From Nitrospira sp. SG-bin1 (GTDB lineage: Bacteria > Nitrospirota > Nitrospiria > Nitrospirales > Nitrospiraceae), in NCBI GenBank assembly GCA_002083365.1, contig LVWS01000038.1, positions 1-64,000 on the forward strand: a stretch of 64,000 bases of DNA, written 5' to 3'. Under the pieces are notes generated by a model. It worked only from the letters and a program-made list of their open reading frames with translations. It did no database searches and was not told the origin of the DNA. A program made the position numbers and the translations under genes. Below, one piece after another: positions 51,228-59,514 of the stretch. Numbering within the stretch: position 1 is the first letter of the stretch; each line of letters opens with the position of its first letter.

Positions 51228-51551
51228 ATGGCCGATCCGATCGAAGATGAAATCCAAAAAGAAGTGAAGGCTCACAAAATTTTGATTTATGGCAAAGGCA
51301 CCAAGACGATGCCGATGTGCGGGTTTACGAGAGAGACCATGCAATTTTTTGACAAATACGGCTACCCCTACGAACTCATTGACGTCTTATCCCAACCGGC
51401 AAAACGTGAAGCGCTGACGAAAATGACCAATTGGCCGACTCTTCCCAAGGTATTCATCGACGGCACCTTCTACGGTGATACCGACATCCTTGATCCTATG
51501 GCTGCCAAGGGCGAAATCGAACCGCTGCTGAAAAAAGCATTTGGGAAATAG
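51228..51551 (+). CDS. Monothiol glutaredoxin (Grx4-like)
   Basis: The 107-residue Grx has KILIYGKGTKTMPMCGFTRETMQFF: the KG lysine for glutathione binding and the active-site CGFT, where most relatives have CGFS. WPTLPKVFIDGTFYGDTDIL supplies the TVP-like cis-proline region and the GG-like end. It should form a glutathione-bridged 2Fe-2S dimer or a complex with BolA. AGGAGG precedes the ATG. The CGFT substitution is conservative. Confidence 0.92.
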   Translation: MADPIEDEIQKEVKAHKILIYGKGTKTMPMCGFTRETMQFFDKYGYPYELIDVLSQPAKREALTKMTNWPTLPKVFIDGTFYGDTDILDPMAAKGEIEPLLKKAFGK

Positions 51552-51793
51552 GCCAACGGCCGAACACTTCTCTGCCGATACCTTCGAGGGCATCCAACTA
51601 GTCTTGCTTGCTTGACGCCTGTAAATTCGTCGTGAGCGACTCAAACAATACGCGCTTCGCCGTTGCCCATGAAGCGCAATGGTCCTGAGCGGCGGTGAGT
51701 TGTGTCCCCTCTAAGGTAATGGCGGTGTCTGTTTCACCCGTTGGCTGTGGGAGTGGAGGGCGCAAGCCTGAGTCCACCTCGAGACAATACACC

Positions 51794-52624
51794 ATGATAA
51801 AATATTTAGGCCTTACGGCGAGTACGGTGATCGTGATAGTGAGCCTGATGGCGATTGTCGGATGTGCAGCCAGCCGCTCGCACCATCGTTTTGCCTGGGA
51901 GCAATCGCGGATCATTGATCTGACCCATTCCTTTGGATCAGAGATGATCGTCTGGCCGACGGAACAGGATTTTAAACTCGTCGTCCAGCATGCGGAGGAC
52001 ACAGCAGGCGGATACTACTATTCGTCAAACCGCGTGGAGATGCCTGAGCACGGTGGCACCCACATCGATGCACCGATTCACTTTTCCAGAGGGAAGCAGA
52101 CGCTGGACCGGATCCCAATCGAGCGCATGGTAGGAGAGGGCATTCGAATCGATGTGACGGCACAATGTGCTCGCGATCGGGACTATCGTGTCGGTATCTC
52201 AGATTTGCACCGCTGGGAAACCTCGCATGGTCCTATTCCAAATGGCGCTATCGTCCTGGTGAACACGGGTTTTGCTCGATGGTGGCCGGACCGAAAAAGC
52301 TATTTAGGAACAGACGTGAGAGGGCAGGAAGGGGTGCAGGCGCTGCATTTCCCGGGGTTGCATCCGGATGCGGCCTCCTGGCTGGTGCGTGAACGGCACG
52401 TCAAGGCCGTGGGGATCGACACCGCCTCGATCGACCATGGCCAATCGACGAAGTTCGAAACACACGTCACGCTCCTTTCTCAAAACGTCCCGGTGTTCGA
52501 GAATCTCGCTGAACTGCAAAACCTGCCAGATCGTGGATTTGACGTTATTGCGTTGCCTATGAAAATCGCCGGAGGCACCGGTGGCCCACTGCGGATCATC
52601 GCGGTTCTGTCGCCCTTGCCCTGA
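51794..52624 (+). CDS. Cyclase family protein with lipoprotein signal
   Basis: The 276-residue protein has a lipobox-like signal (VIVIVSLMAIVGCAAS). The cyclase (kynurenine-formamidase-like) domain shows the metal motif HGGTHIDAPIHF and later VGIDTASIDHGQSTKFETH. It should hydrolyse a cyclic or acylated substrate outside the cytoplasm. The kynurenine-formamidase likeness is notable because an indoleamine dioxygenase homologue is encoded 2 kb away, but the exported location argues against a shared pathway. The start lacks a strong binding site. It overlaps DUF429 by 29 bases at the 3' end. Confidence 0.85.
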   Translation: MIKYLGLTASTVIVIVSLMAIVGCAASRSHHRFAWEQSRIIDLTHSFGSEMIVWPTEQDFKLVVQHAEDTAGGYYYSSNRVEMPEHGGTHIDAPIHFSRGKQTLDRIPIERMVGEGIRIDVTAQCARDRDYRVGISDLHRWETSHGPIPNGAIVLVNTGFARWWPDRKSYLGTDVRGQEGVQALHFPGLHPDAASWLVRERHVKAVGIDTASIDHGQSTKFETHVTLLSQNVPVFENLAELQNLPDRGFDVIALPMKIAGGTGGPLRIIAVLSPLP

Positions 52625-53228
52625 TTGTTAGGCCATCTACGGCAGGAATCAGGATTCCTGAATCTCCTCCAAGCATCAAACCTTGACCGGAGAGAAACCA
52701 CCGGCCGACAAGGGCAGCCGTCGCTGCGTCCAGCTCATCGCTCGTCGCGGTTTTCTTCAAGCCACGTACCCCGAGTTTTCTCAGCCCAGAGAGCAAGCCG
52801 AACCTATCTTGGTGTTGCCGGGGAATTCCCCACAGATCTTGTGCACCGCCTGGATAACACTCCACGACCTGATGGCCCATAGCGGCGAGTTTTCCTTTTA
52901 AAGCAAGCCCACGTTCCGTCAGCATGCGCATGGGACCGAGCGTGATAGGGAAGAAACGGATGCCTCGGCGGAGCAGCTCACGATCGCACCCGCGTAAATG
53001 TTCACCGGCACGATCATGGACCGTCTGCCGCCCATTCGGTAGGCTGAGCGGGGCATCAATGGGGACAAGAAGGGGGCGAACTTCATTGACGAAGTTAAGA
53101 ATGTCGTCGTCGCTGAACGCCACACGGGTTTCAGCCATTAGATCCCGCAGCACACACAGCCCCGTCGGTCGCTTCGGCGACCCGGCGAGATCGATGCCCA
53201 CAATGACCAGCGGTGCGCTCTTAGTCAT
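52596..53228 (-). CDS. DUF429 family protein
   Basis: The 210-residue protein shows the DUF429 pattern: IVGIDLAGSPKRPTGLCVL at the N-terminus, VPIDAPLSLPNGRQ and VVECYPGGAQDLWGIP in the middle, and DELDAATAALVGRWFLSG near the end. The fold resembles ribonuclease H-like nucleases. Function is uncharacterised. It is convergent with the cyclase-family gene and overlaps it by 29 bases. Confidence 0.88.
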   Translation of the reverse strand: MTKSAPLVIVGIDLAGSPKRPTGLCVLRDLMAETRVAFSDDDILNFVNEVRPLLVPIDAPLSLPNGRQTVHDRAGEHLRGCDRELLRRGIRFFPITLGPMRMLTERGLALKGKLAAMGHQVVECYPGGAQDLWGIPRQHQDRFGLLSGLRKLGVRGLKKTATSDELDAATAALVGRWFLSGQGLMLGGDSGILIPAVDGLTIRARATEPR

Positions 53229-53294
53229 TGGAGTCCCCTGCCCTGGGATTGTAGCAGGCTCGTTTTCATCCTTTTAGGTTTCGGCGGACACATG

Positions 53295-53300
53295 TATACT
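53295..53300 (+). promoter_or_regulatory. -10 element upstream of the small accessory gene
   Basis: TATACT at 53295-53300 lies eight bases before the ATG at 53309. Transcription would start one or two bases before the codon, so the message would be nearly leaderless. No Shine-Dalgarno sequence is visible. Confidence 0.35.
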
Positions 53301-53308
53301 TGTTTATT

Positions 53309-53491
53309 ATGAAATTCCAGGAATCGACTGTCTTCCAGACACCTGGACGGCGTCCGAGCAAGTTGAGTCGGCAGCTCGCGGACGAGAAGATCGAACGGGC
53401 TAGGCGCATGTCCCCCGAAGAACGGCTGATGATGGCATTAAACCTCTCCGATTTCTGCTACGAACTGAACCAGTGTTCTCCGAAGCCCTAA
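53309..53491 (+). CDS. Small accessory protein (possible toxin-antitoxin partner)
   Basis: This encodes about 60 residues. The core KIERARRMSPEERLMMALNL and LSDFCYELNQ is the short helical companion that I associate with a following nucleotidyltransferase gene. The next frame begins 17 bases before its stop. Whether it binds that protein is not known. The local DNA is less GC-rich than the neighbours. Confidence 0.55.
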   Translation: MKFQESTVFQTPGRRPSKLSRQLADEKIERARRMSPEERLMMALNLSDFCYELNQCSPKP

Positions 53492-53637
53492 GCCAGATCG
53501 TTGGACGTCTAGACCAAGCGCAGAAGAACCACCTGCTCCATTCGTACGCTTTGATTGGTGGCTTTGCCGTGTCTGCATGGGGTGTTGTACGAGCTACACA
53601 AGACATTGATCTTGCAGTTGCGCTCGGGAACATATGA
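53473..53637 (+). pseudogene. Truncated nucleotidyltransferase gene
   Basis: From GTG 53473 the frame reads VFSEALSQIVGRLDQAQ, then SYALIGGFAVSAWGVVRATQDIDLAVALGNI and stops after 54 residues. GGFAVSAWG and ATQDIDLA are the nucleotide-binding and metal motifs of a nucleotidyltransferase (AbiEii/MNT-like). Intact relatives continue for over 100 residues. The loss is at the junction with the next gene, whose ATG overlaps this stop. Confidence 0.7.
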
Positions 53638-54440
53638 GCGGACCAACTCCTTCAAGATCCGAAGACAGAATTATTGAAGCCTTTGTAGCGTACCTCGCCA
53701 ACACCTTATACTCTGATCTAAAGATAACCAACTGGCCAGATAAGAGAAATTCAACCTCGTCCGATATTGATGCTATCGCGAAAAGTCATGTGTGTTGTAT
53801 TGCCATCGAACATACAAGTGTAGATTTCTTTCCGGATCAACGTCGTCATGACAGCCGGTTTCTGGAAGCGATTGGTTGTTTGGAGGATGAATTGACAGGA
53901 ATAGTCAGTTGTAACCTACAGGTGAGTGCCCCTTTTGGGATGGTGCCGACCGGTATAAGCTGGGAGGAGATTCGAGATCGGTTTCGAAGGTGGATCCTTG
54001 ATGTAGTTCCACAGCTACCGTCTGACAAATGCATAACTGTTAGCATTGAAGGAATTCCTTTTTCGGTGACCATGCACAAGTCCTTTTCTTGTTTTCCGCG
54101 GACTTTTCTTGAATCGTATTGCTATTGAAAACTCAGATTTCTCTGAGCGGCTTAAATCACAATAGATGGTAAGGCACAAAAGCTGGAAAAGTATTGTTAT
54201 AGTTGTAGCTTGCTCATCCTTCTCGTAGAGAACGACGATCTCGCCAATATGAATCGGGGAACGATGATCGAGGCAGTCGAGGCATCCTATCCTCAATCCT
54301 TGCCACATGGTCTCGATAGGATTTGGTATGCCGACAGTTCAAGTTCTGGGTCTGTTCAATTTTGGAATGTCACGCCTGCATCTAGAAAGAATATGCCTCC
54401 CATGACTGGGATGGAAGAGTTAAAGAGACCTCCAGAATAA
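53634..54440 (+). pseudogene. Hypothetical gene broken by two frameshifts
   Basis: The first frame gives 164 residues (DAIAKSHVCCIAIEHTSVDF) and ends at 54128. Shifting frame near 54080 continues FLVFRGLFLNRIAIENSDFS and ends at LKSQ. A further shift near 54165 gives IDGKAQKLEKYCYSCSLLIL, VENDDLANMNRGTMIEAV and HGLDRIWYADSSS, ending at 54440. The three pieces join smoothly into one protein of about 265 residues. I recognise no family. Lower GC than the neighbours fits acquired DNA. Confidence 0.7.
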
Positions 54441-54503
54441 GTGTTGATCGGCAGTTTTGGGAAAGCTAACCCGTGCCGCCCGCTGAATGGGTGAATTATA
54501 AAG

Positions 54504-55706
54504 TTAGGGCGCGACGGCTTGTTTCGTTTCATCCAGATGCTTCTGTAGGTAGGTCATGAAAGGGGTGCCGCCGGTGCCGACGGCCGTGGGGTTGGTCGAA
54601 CTGGTCTGGTGCTGACGGAAGATATAGCTGTCGGCGTAGCCGATGTGAATTTCACGGAACTGGGCCAGCAGATTGACGCACGCACAGTAGGCTGACCACA
54701 GCTCGGGATGGTGCTGTCTGCGATCACGGACATAGCCCGCAAGAAGCGCGCGCCCCTGGCCATCAGTGTGGCTTTCCAGGACCTGAAGAAAGGCGCGGTG
54801 GCGGGGAGGCATGTACTCCCGCATTTCTTGTAGATACACGGTCAAAGGATCGGGCGCATGGTGGATGCCCAGTCCTGCGTCTAGGCAAGGAACGATGGAG
54901 CTCTGCGCGCCAGTCTCGCCACGAAACTGCTGCGGTTGTTGCGCATAGGCGGCGACGTGGTCATAGATGAGACCGTCTGGCAGTGAGGGGCTGTTCTTCC
55001 AGCCGTGGATGTAGGGTCTCACGCGGGTGTAATAGACATAGGGATCGCAGCGCTCTTTCATGCGGAGTAACGTGTCGCGCATGGCGGTTTGCGCTGATGC
55101 CAGAGCCTGTAAACCTAACAATATCTCATCGTCATTCCCGTTCGCCGCTGCATTAATTGCCCGTACTAAGCCCGCGAGTCCGGACCCTGCATGCTGCTCA
55201 ATCTGGATGTGGACAACGACAAACCACTCTTCATCCAGCCCGCCGAGAAAATTTTGCAGCAGCACGATGTTGTCGAGCTGAATTGGCTTCGACCGGTCAA
55301 GTCGGCGCCAGTTGTCCAGTGCGTAGGAGGCATAGGAAAGGACCGGCGGACGGCCGAGCTTCTGGGAAATCTCATGCCATGGCCTCGCCAGTTGAGCGGG
55401 GAGTTTGACCGCCGGTTGTCCCGGTGTTTCCCAGACATAGGCGTGACCGGCGAATGAAAGGATGCGCATCGCCGCGCGATACTCATCCACACTCCAACTC
55501 GATGGGATAGACGAGAGCAACGAGGGTTGTTCATCAATAAATTGCCTTACCTGGCGTGTGCTCAGCAATTTCGGTAATTCTCGACTCAGATGATTCAGCA
55601 CGAGGCAGTCAGGCACGGTGTCGCCAGGATCAGATGACAGGAAACCCCGTTCAGGGGAAACGTCAAAATCGGCAAGTGATAGCGGTTGGGACGCGCGGGA
55701 GTTCAC
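54504..55706 (-). CDS. Indoleamine 2,3-dioxygenase family protein
   Basis: The 400-residue heme dioxygenase family protein should cleave the indole ring of tryptophan to N-formylkynurenine. Family signs are RPPVLSYASYALDNWRRLD, GLDEEWFVVVHIQIEQHAG, TGAQSSIVPCLDAGLGIHH and the proximal heme histidine in REIHIGYADSYIF. GTGGTPFMTYL is the usual C-terminal motif. No signal peptide is present. Kynureninase and other pathway genes are not adjacent. The upstream region has a strong terminator, so it is probably transcribed alone. Bacterial members often have low tryptophan affinity, so another indole or a peroxidase role is possible. Confidence 0.9.
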   Translation of the reverse strand: MNSRASQPLSLADFDVSPERGFLSSDPGDTVPDCLVLNHLSRELPKLLSTRQVRQFIDEQPSLLSSIPSSWSVDEYRAAMRILSFAGHAYVWETPGQPAVKLPAQLARPWHEISQKLGRPPVLSYASYALDNWRRLDRSKPIQLDNIVLLQNFLGGLDEEWFVVVHIQIEQHAGSGLAGLVRAINAAANGNDDEILLGLQALASAQTAMRDTLLRMKERCDPYVYYTRVRPYIHGWKNSPSLPDGLIYDHVAAYAQQPQQFRGETGAQSSIVPCLDAGLGIHHAPDPLTVYLQEMREYMPPRHRAFLQVLESHTDGQGRALLAGYVRDRRQHHPELWSAYCACVNLLAQFREIHIGYADSYIFRQHQTSSTNPTAVGTGGTPFMTYLQKHLDETKQAVAP

Positions 55707-55785
55707 GAAGGCCTCCTCGCCCTCACTTTACCACTCCTCCTTGAGATTGCAATCAATGGTTCGTGAGAATGCGCGTCACGAATAC

Positions 55786-55815
55786 AAAGGCCCGCCTCAA
55801 TAGAGGCGGGCCTTT
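55786..55815. terminator. Strong bidirectional hairpin
   Basis: AAAGGCCCGCCTC at 55786-55798 and GAGGCGGGCCTTT at 55803-55815 form a perfect 13-bp stem with a four-base AATA loop. A T-rich flank is present on both sides. It separates the ahcY/metK side from the dioxygenase gene. Confidence 0.8.
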
Positions 55816-55939
55816 ACATTTCTCTCCTATGCAGGTGCGGTACGGGTGCTCTCAATTGCGCTCTTTCTTCGCTTTTCCCTCAGGTGGGCCTGAGACTTTC
55901 TGGAGCGACTTTAGCGAAGGAAGGGGGATGACTGAAACC

Positions 55940-55964
55940 AAAAAACACCCCAACGGAGGCGGCC
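55940..55964 (-). terminator. Probable terminator of the ahcY transcript
   Basis: On the minus strand CGCCTC-CGTT-GGGGTG folds with G-T pairs and is followed by TTTTTT. It lies about 150 bases after the ahcY stop and just after a 27-codon frame. Confidence 0.5.
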
Positions 55965-55981
55965 TTTCCCTTTCTTATCTC

Positions 55982-56065
55982 TCAAGCAGGTGCGACGTGG
56001 GTGCTCTCGCACTGCGCGCATTCACCAGCATCGACCTTGATATAGAAATCAAATCGATTTTGCAT
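55982..56065 (-). CDS. 27-residue CxxC peptide
   Basis: The frame MQNRFDFYIKVDAGECAQCE plus STHVAPA ends at 55982. CAQC forms a knuckle that could bind metal or be redox-active. There is no good Shine-Dalgarno sequence. Support comes from a degraded second copy at about 55825-55865, whose frame ends SAIESTRTAPA, so ESTxxAPA is conserved while the cysteines are lost. A terminator follows in each case. Confidence 0.4.
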   Translation of the reverse strand: MQNRFDFYIKVDAGECAQCESTHVAPA

Positions 56066-56110
56066 GCGCGGTGAGCGAGCACGGAGAGTACCCGCGTCAT
56101 ACCATGCTCT

Positions 56111-57370
56111 CTACGTTCCCATTTCCCAGGATGCCAGATACTTTTTCTGTTCCCCTGTTAACGTATCGATCGCCACGCCCATGCCCGCCAGCTTGAGCCG
56201 GGCGATTTCTTTGTCGATCACTTCCGGAACGGGGTACACCTTCTTTTCGAGCTGCTTGTAATTCTTGACGATGTACTCGGCGCCGAGTGCCTGGTTGGCA
56301 AAGCTCATGTCCATGACGCTGGAGGGATGGCCTTCGGCGGTGGCGAGATTCACCAGCCGGCCTTCGCCGAGCAAGCTGACACGATGACCGTTTTTCTTGA
56401 GCGTGAATTGCTCGACCCCGGTACGGACCACCCGGCGTGTGCCGGCCAGCTTTTCCAGGGCCGGGATATCGAGTTCCACGTTGAAGTGCCCGCTGTTGCA
56501 CACGATGGCGCCGTCTTTCATGACGGCGAAATGCTCACCACGGATGACGTGGATGTTGCCGGTGACGGTGACGAAGAAATCGCCGATTGGAGCGGCTTGT
56601 TCCATCGGCATCACGCGGAAGCCGTCCATGACGGCTTCAAGGCCTTTCAACGGGTCAATTTCAGTCACAATGACGTCCGCCCCCATGCCCTTGGCCCGCA
56701 TGGCGATGCCGCGCCCGCACCACCCATAGCCGACGACGACGACGACGGATCCACACACTAAGCGGTTGGTTGCCCGGACGATGCCATCCATGGTGGATTG
56801 GCCGGTGCCATATCGGTTGTCGAACATGTGTTTCGTGTCGGCATCGTTGACGGAAATCACCGGAAACTTGAGGACCTTCTTTTCAGCCATGCTCCGCAAC
56901 CGGATGACGCCGGTGGTCGTTTCTTCCGTGCCTCCGATCACATTCTTCAACAGTTCTTTTCGCTTGGAGTGTAGGTGCGAAACGACGTCGGCGCCGTCGT
57001 CCATCGTGACATGGGGGCGATGGGCGATGGCGGACTCGATATGACGGTAGTAAGTGGGGTTATCTTCGCCTTTGATGGCGAAGGTGGGAATCCCTTCATG
57101 CTGAACCAACGCCGCGGCGACGTCGTCCTGTGTACTGAGCGGGTTTGACGCGCAGAGACGGACATCGGCGCCCCCCGCTTTCAGCGTGATCGCGAGATTC
57201 GCCGTTTCCGTGGTTACATGCAAACAGGCCGTGACGCGAACGCCCTTCAGCGGCTGTTGCCGTTTAAAGCGCTTACGGATCAACCGCAACACCGGCATCG
57301 TGGCTTCGGCCCATTCAATCTTTAGTCTGCCTTGGTCCGCCAACTTGATATCTCTGACATCGTAATCCAC
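56111..57370 (-). CDS. ahcY: Adenosylhomocysteinase
   Basis: The 419-residue enzyme hydrolyses S-adenosylhomocysteine to adenosine and homocysteine. Landmarks are ARKIEWAEATMP-like KIEWAEATMPVLRL, DDGADVVSHLH, the NAD-binding VVVVGYGWCGRGIAMRAKGM and CNSGHFNVEL. It starts at GTG 57370, with AAGGAGG 8 bases upstream; longer starts are unlikely. It lies downstream of metK, but a hairpin terminator separates the two, so both are partly independent. It is cytoplasmic. Confidence 0.96.
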   Translation of the reverse strand: MDYDVRDIKLADQGRLKIEWAEATMPVLRLIRKRFKRQQPLKGVRVTACLHVTTETANLAITLKAGGADVRLCASNPLSTQDDVAAALVQHEGIPTFAIKGEDNPTYYRHIESAIAHRPHVTMDDGADVVSHLHSKRKELLKNVIGGTEETTTGVIRLRSMAEKKVLKFPVISVNDADTKHMFDNRYGTGQSTMDGIVRATNRLVCGSVVVVVGYGWCGRGIAMRAKGMGADVIVTEIDPLKGLEAVMDGFRVMPMEQAAPIGDFFVTVTGNIHVIRGEHFAVMKDGAIVCNSGHFNVELDIPALEKLAGTRRVVRTGVEQFTLKKNGHRVSLLGEGRLVNLATAEGHPSSVMDMSFANQALGAEYIVKNYKQLEKKVYPVPEVIDKEIARLKLAGMGVAIDTLTGEQKKYLASWEMGT

Positions 57371-57426
57371 GGAGGTCCTCCTTCTAAAAATGCAATCGAG
57401 ATTCAGGGTCGTCAATCGCGGTCATG

Positions 57427-57458
57427 AAAAGGGGGGCGGGTCCACAACCCGTCCCCCC
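57427..57458 (-). terminator. Terminator between metK and ahcY
   Basis: GGGGGGCGGGT and ACCCGTCCCCCC (57431-57458) pair into a strong stem, and the minus strand continues with TTTT. It probably attenuates read-through from metK into ahcY. Confidence 0.75.
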
Positions 57459-57485
57459 TGGCGGACGTGATAAGGCTTACGAGGC

Positions 57486-58634
57486 TTATAGTCCGGCGTC
57501 CTTGCGCAAAGCCTTCATCTTATCGGTTTTTTCCCATGTGAATTCCGGTTCGGTGCGACCGAAATGGCCGTAGGCCGCCGTCTTCCGGAAAATCGGACGC
57601 CGAAGTTTCAGGTGATCGATGATGCCGCGGGGAGTCATGGGGAAATGCTTGCGCACGAGTTTGTCGAGAATATCGACCGACACTTTTTCCGTGCCTTTGG
57701 TGTCGACGAGGACAGATACCGGATCGGCGACCCCGATGGCGTATGCCAGCTGCACCTCGCATTTGTCGGCCATGCCGGCGGCCACCAGATTCTTGGCAAT
57801 GTAACGAGCCATATACGAGGCGGATCGGTCCACCTTCGTGGGATCCTTGCCGGAGAAAGCCCCCCCGCCGTGGCTGCCGTGGCCTCCGTAGGTGTCGACG
57901 ATAATTTTCCGCCCCGTGAGGCCTGTGTCGCCCATGGGCCCACCGACCACGAAACGGCCGGTCGGGTTGATGTGATGTTTGACACCGGTTGGATCATAGA
58001 GTCCTTTGGGCATCACGGGCTTGATGACCTTTTCCATGATGTCACGCTCGATCTGTTTGTTGGTTACCTCAGGGCTGTGTTGCGTGGAGACGACGATCGT
58101 ATCGATCCGCACGGGCTTGCCGTTTTTATACTCAACCGTCACTTGGGATTTGCCGTCGGGACGCACCCACTTCAGAATGTTCTTCTTCCGCACCTCGGCC
58201 AGGCGCTTGGTCAGCCGGTGGGCCAACACGATGGGCATCGGCATGAGCTCGTCCGTTTCATTGGTGGCGTAGCCGAACATCAAGCCTTGGTCGCCGGCGC
58301 CTCCGGAATCGACGCCCATCGCGATATCGCCGGATTGCTGGTGAATGGCGGTGAGCACGGAGCAGGTGTGGAAGTCGAACCCCCACGACGCATCGCAGTA
58401 GCCGACGTCCTTGATGACGTCACGGATAATATCCGGGATTTCAACGTAGGCTTTGGTGGAGATTTCACCGGCTACCAGGGCAATACCGGTAGTCAGGATC
58501 GTTTCGCACGCGACGCGGGAATACTTATCCTGCGCAATGATGGCGTCCAAGATGCCGTCGGAGATCTGGTCGGCGATCTTATCCGGGTGTCCTTCAGTGA
58601 CCGATTCTGAAGTAAACAAGAAATTGTCTCGCAT
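57486..58634 (-). CDS. metK: S-adenosylmethionine synthase
   Basis: The 382-residue enzyme makes SAM from methionine and ATP. Family motifs are FTSESVTEGHPDKIADQISD at the start, GDQGLMFGYA and GGGAFSGKDPTKVDRS. GAGGGGCAC precedes the ATG. A leader of a few hundred bases upstream shows no SAM riboswitch that I can recognise. With ahcY it forms the core of the methylation cycle. Confidence 0.97.
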   Translation of the reverse strand: MRDNFLFTSESVTEGHPDKIADQISDGILDAIIAQDKYSRVACETILTTGIALVAGEISTKAYVEIPDIIRDVIKDVGYCDASWGFDFHTCSVLTAIHQQSGDIAMGVDSGGAGDQGLMFGYATNETDELMPMPIVLAHRLTKRLAEVRKKNILKWVRPDGKSQVTVEYKNGKPVRIDTIVVSTQHSPEVTNKQIERDIMEKVIKPVMPKGLYDPTGVKHHINPTGRFVVGGPMGDTGLTGRKIIVDTYGGHGSHGGGAFSGKDPTKVDRSASYMARYIAKNLVAAGMADKCEVQLAYAIGVADPVSVLVDTKGTEKVSVDILDKLVRKHFPMTPRGIIDHLKLRRPIFRKTAAYGHFGRTEPEFTWEKTDKMKALRKDAGL

Positions 58635-58957
58635 GTGCCCCTCGTGGGTTCAGGTTTATGGAAGCCGGCGTTGGTCGATCTGCTGATAGTGAACGCGATG
58701 AGCAGTTCCGAATGACAAGCCGAGCACAGAGTGGTGCAATTCTAGAGGAGATCGGTCGGCTTTGTCCATCACTTCGAGAGTAGGGCAAGGCAGATTCGTC
58801 ACCCGCCGTTTGCTTGACTCAGGTTTTTAGGGACTTGTAACATAGCTTGTTTCAACACGAATCAAGAATCTACGGAGCCGGGAGCTTTTGATCCGTGATT
58901 TACCGATCCGCTGCGGCGCTATATGTGAGTACAGAAAATATCGGTAAAACGAAGCTC

Positions 58958-59512
58958 ATGAAACTTTCTCTCGCGGCATACCTCTTCCACGTTGCGATCG
59001 TTGCGGGGCTTGTCGTCTCTCCGGTTTCTCAAGCCGAATCACTACAACCCAACAAGCGGTCGGGTTTCGTACGAGGCGTGGTCCAAATCGGCGATGAGGC
59101 GCCGAATTTTACGTTGCGCGATCTTGCCGGCAACGCCATGAGCCTGTCGCAGCTCAGGGGTAAGGTCGTCCTGCTGAATTTCTGGGCGACTTGGTGCGGA
59201 CCGTGCCGTGTTGAGATGCCGGCGATGGAGCAACTCTATCGAACGTTGCCGCGGCGGGAGTTCGAGATCCTGGCCGTGTCCACAGATCCGCAGGGCGCGG
59301 CGGTTACCCGTCCGTTCCAACGGGAAATGGGGTTTACGTTTCCGATCCTCCATGACTCGGAATACCGCGTGGGCCTGACCTACGGGGCCCGCACGATTCC
59401 GGTCACGTTCATGGTCGATCGCCGGGGTATTGTGCGACAAAAAATTTTCGGCGCTCGGGATTGGGACTCACCGGAGGCCCGTGACTTGATTCACGAACTG
59501 ATGAAATCGTAA
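58958..59512 (+). CDS. TlpA/ResA-like thioredoxin, exported
   Basis: The product is about 184 residues from ATG 58958, with a signal or anchor segment (LFHVAIVAGLVVSPVSQAES). The thioredoxin fold shows APNFTLRDLAGNAMSLSQL and the active site FWATWCGPCRVEMP, then TIPVTFMVDRRG with the cis-proline. It likely reduces disulfides in apocytochromes c on the periplasmic side. A GTG start at 58895 is possible. The next gene, two bases away, encodes CcdA, its expected electron donor. Confidence 0.9.
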   Translation: MKLSLAAYLFHVAIVAGLVVSPVSQAESLQPNKRSGFVRGVVQIGDEAPNFTLRDLAGNAMSLSQLRGKVVLLNFWATWCGPCRVEMPAMEQLYRTLPRREFEILAVSTDPQGAAVTRPFQREMGFTFPILHDSEYRVGLTYGARTIPVTFMVDRRGIVRQKIFGARDWDSPEARDLIHELMKS

Positions 59513-59514
59513 CC

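Noticed and set aside
55817..56000. CRISPR-like repeats
   Set aside because: The two similar stretches are diverged, few, and better explained by a duplicated peptide-plus-terminator unit.
58635..58890. SAM riboswitch upstream of metK
   Set aside because: The leader contains no paired-element pattern that I recognise as SAM-I, SAM-II or SAH riboswitch.
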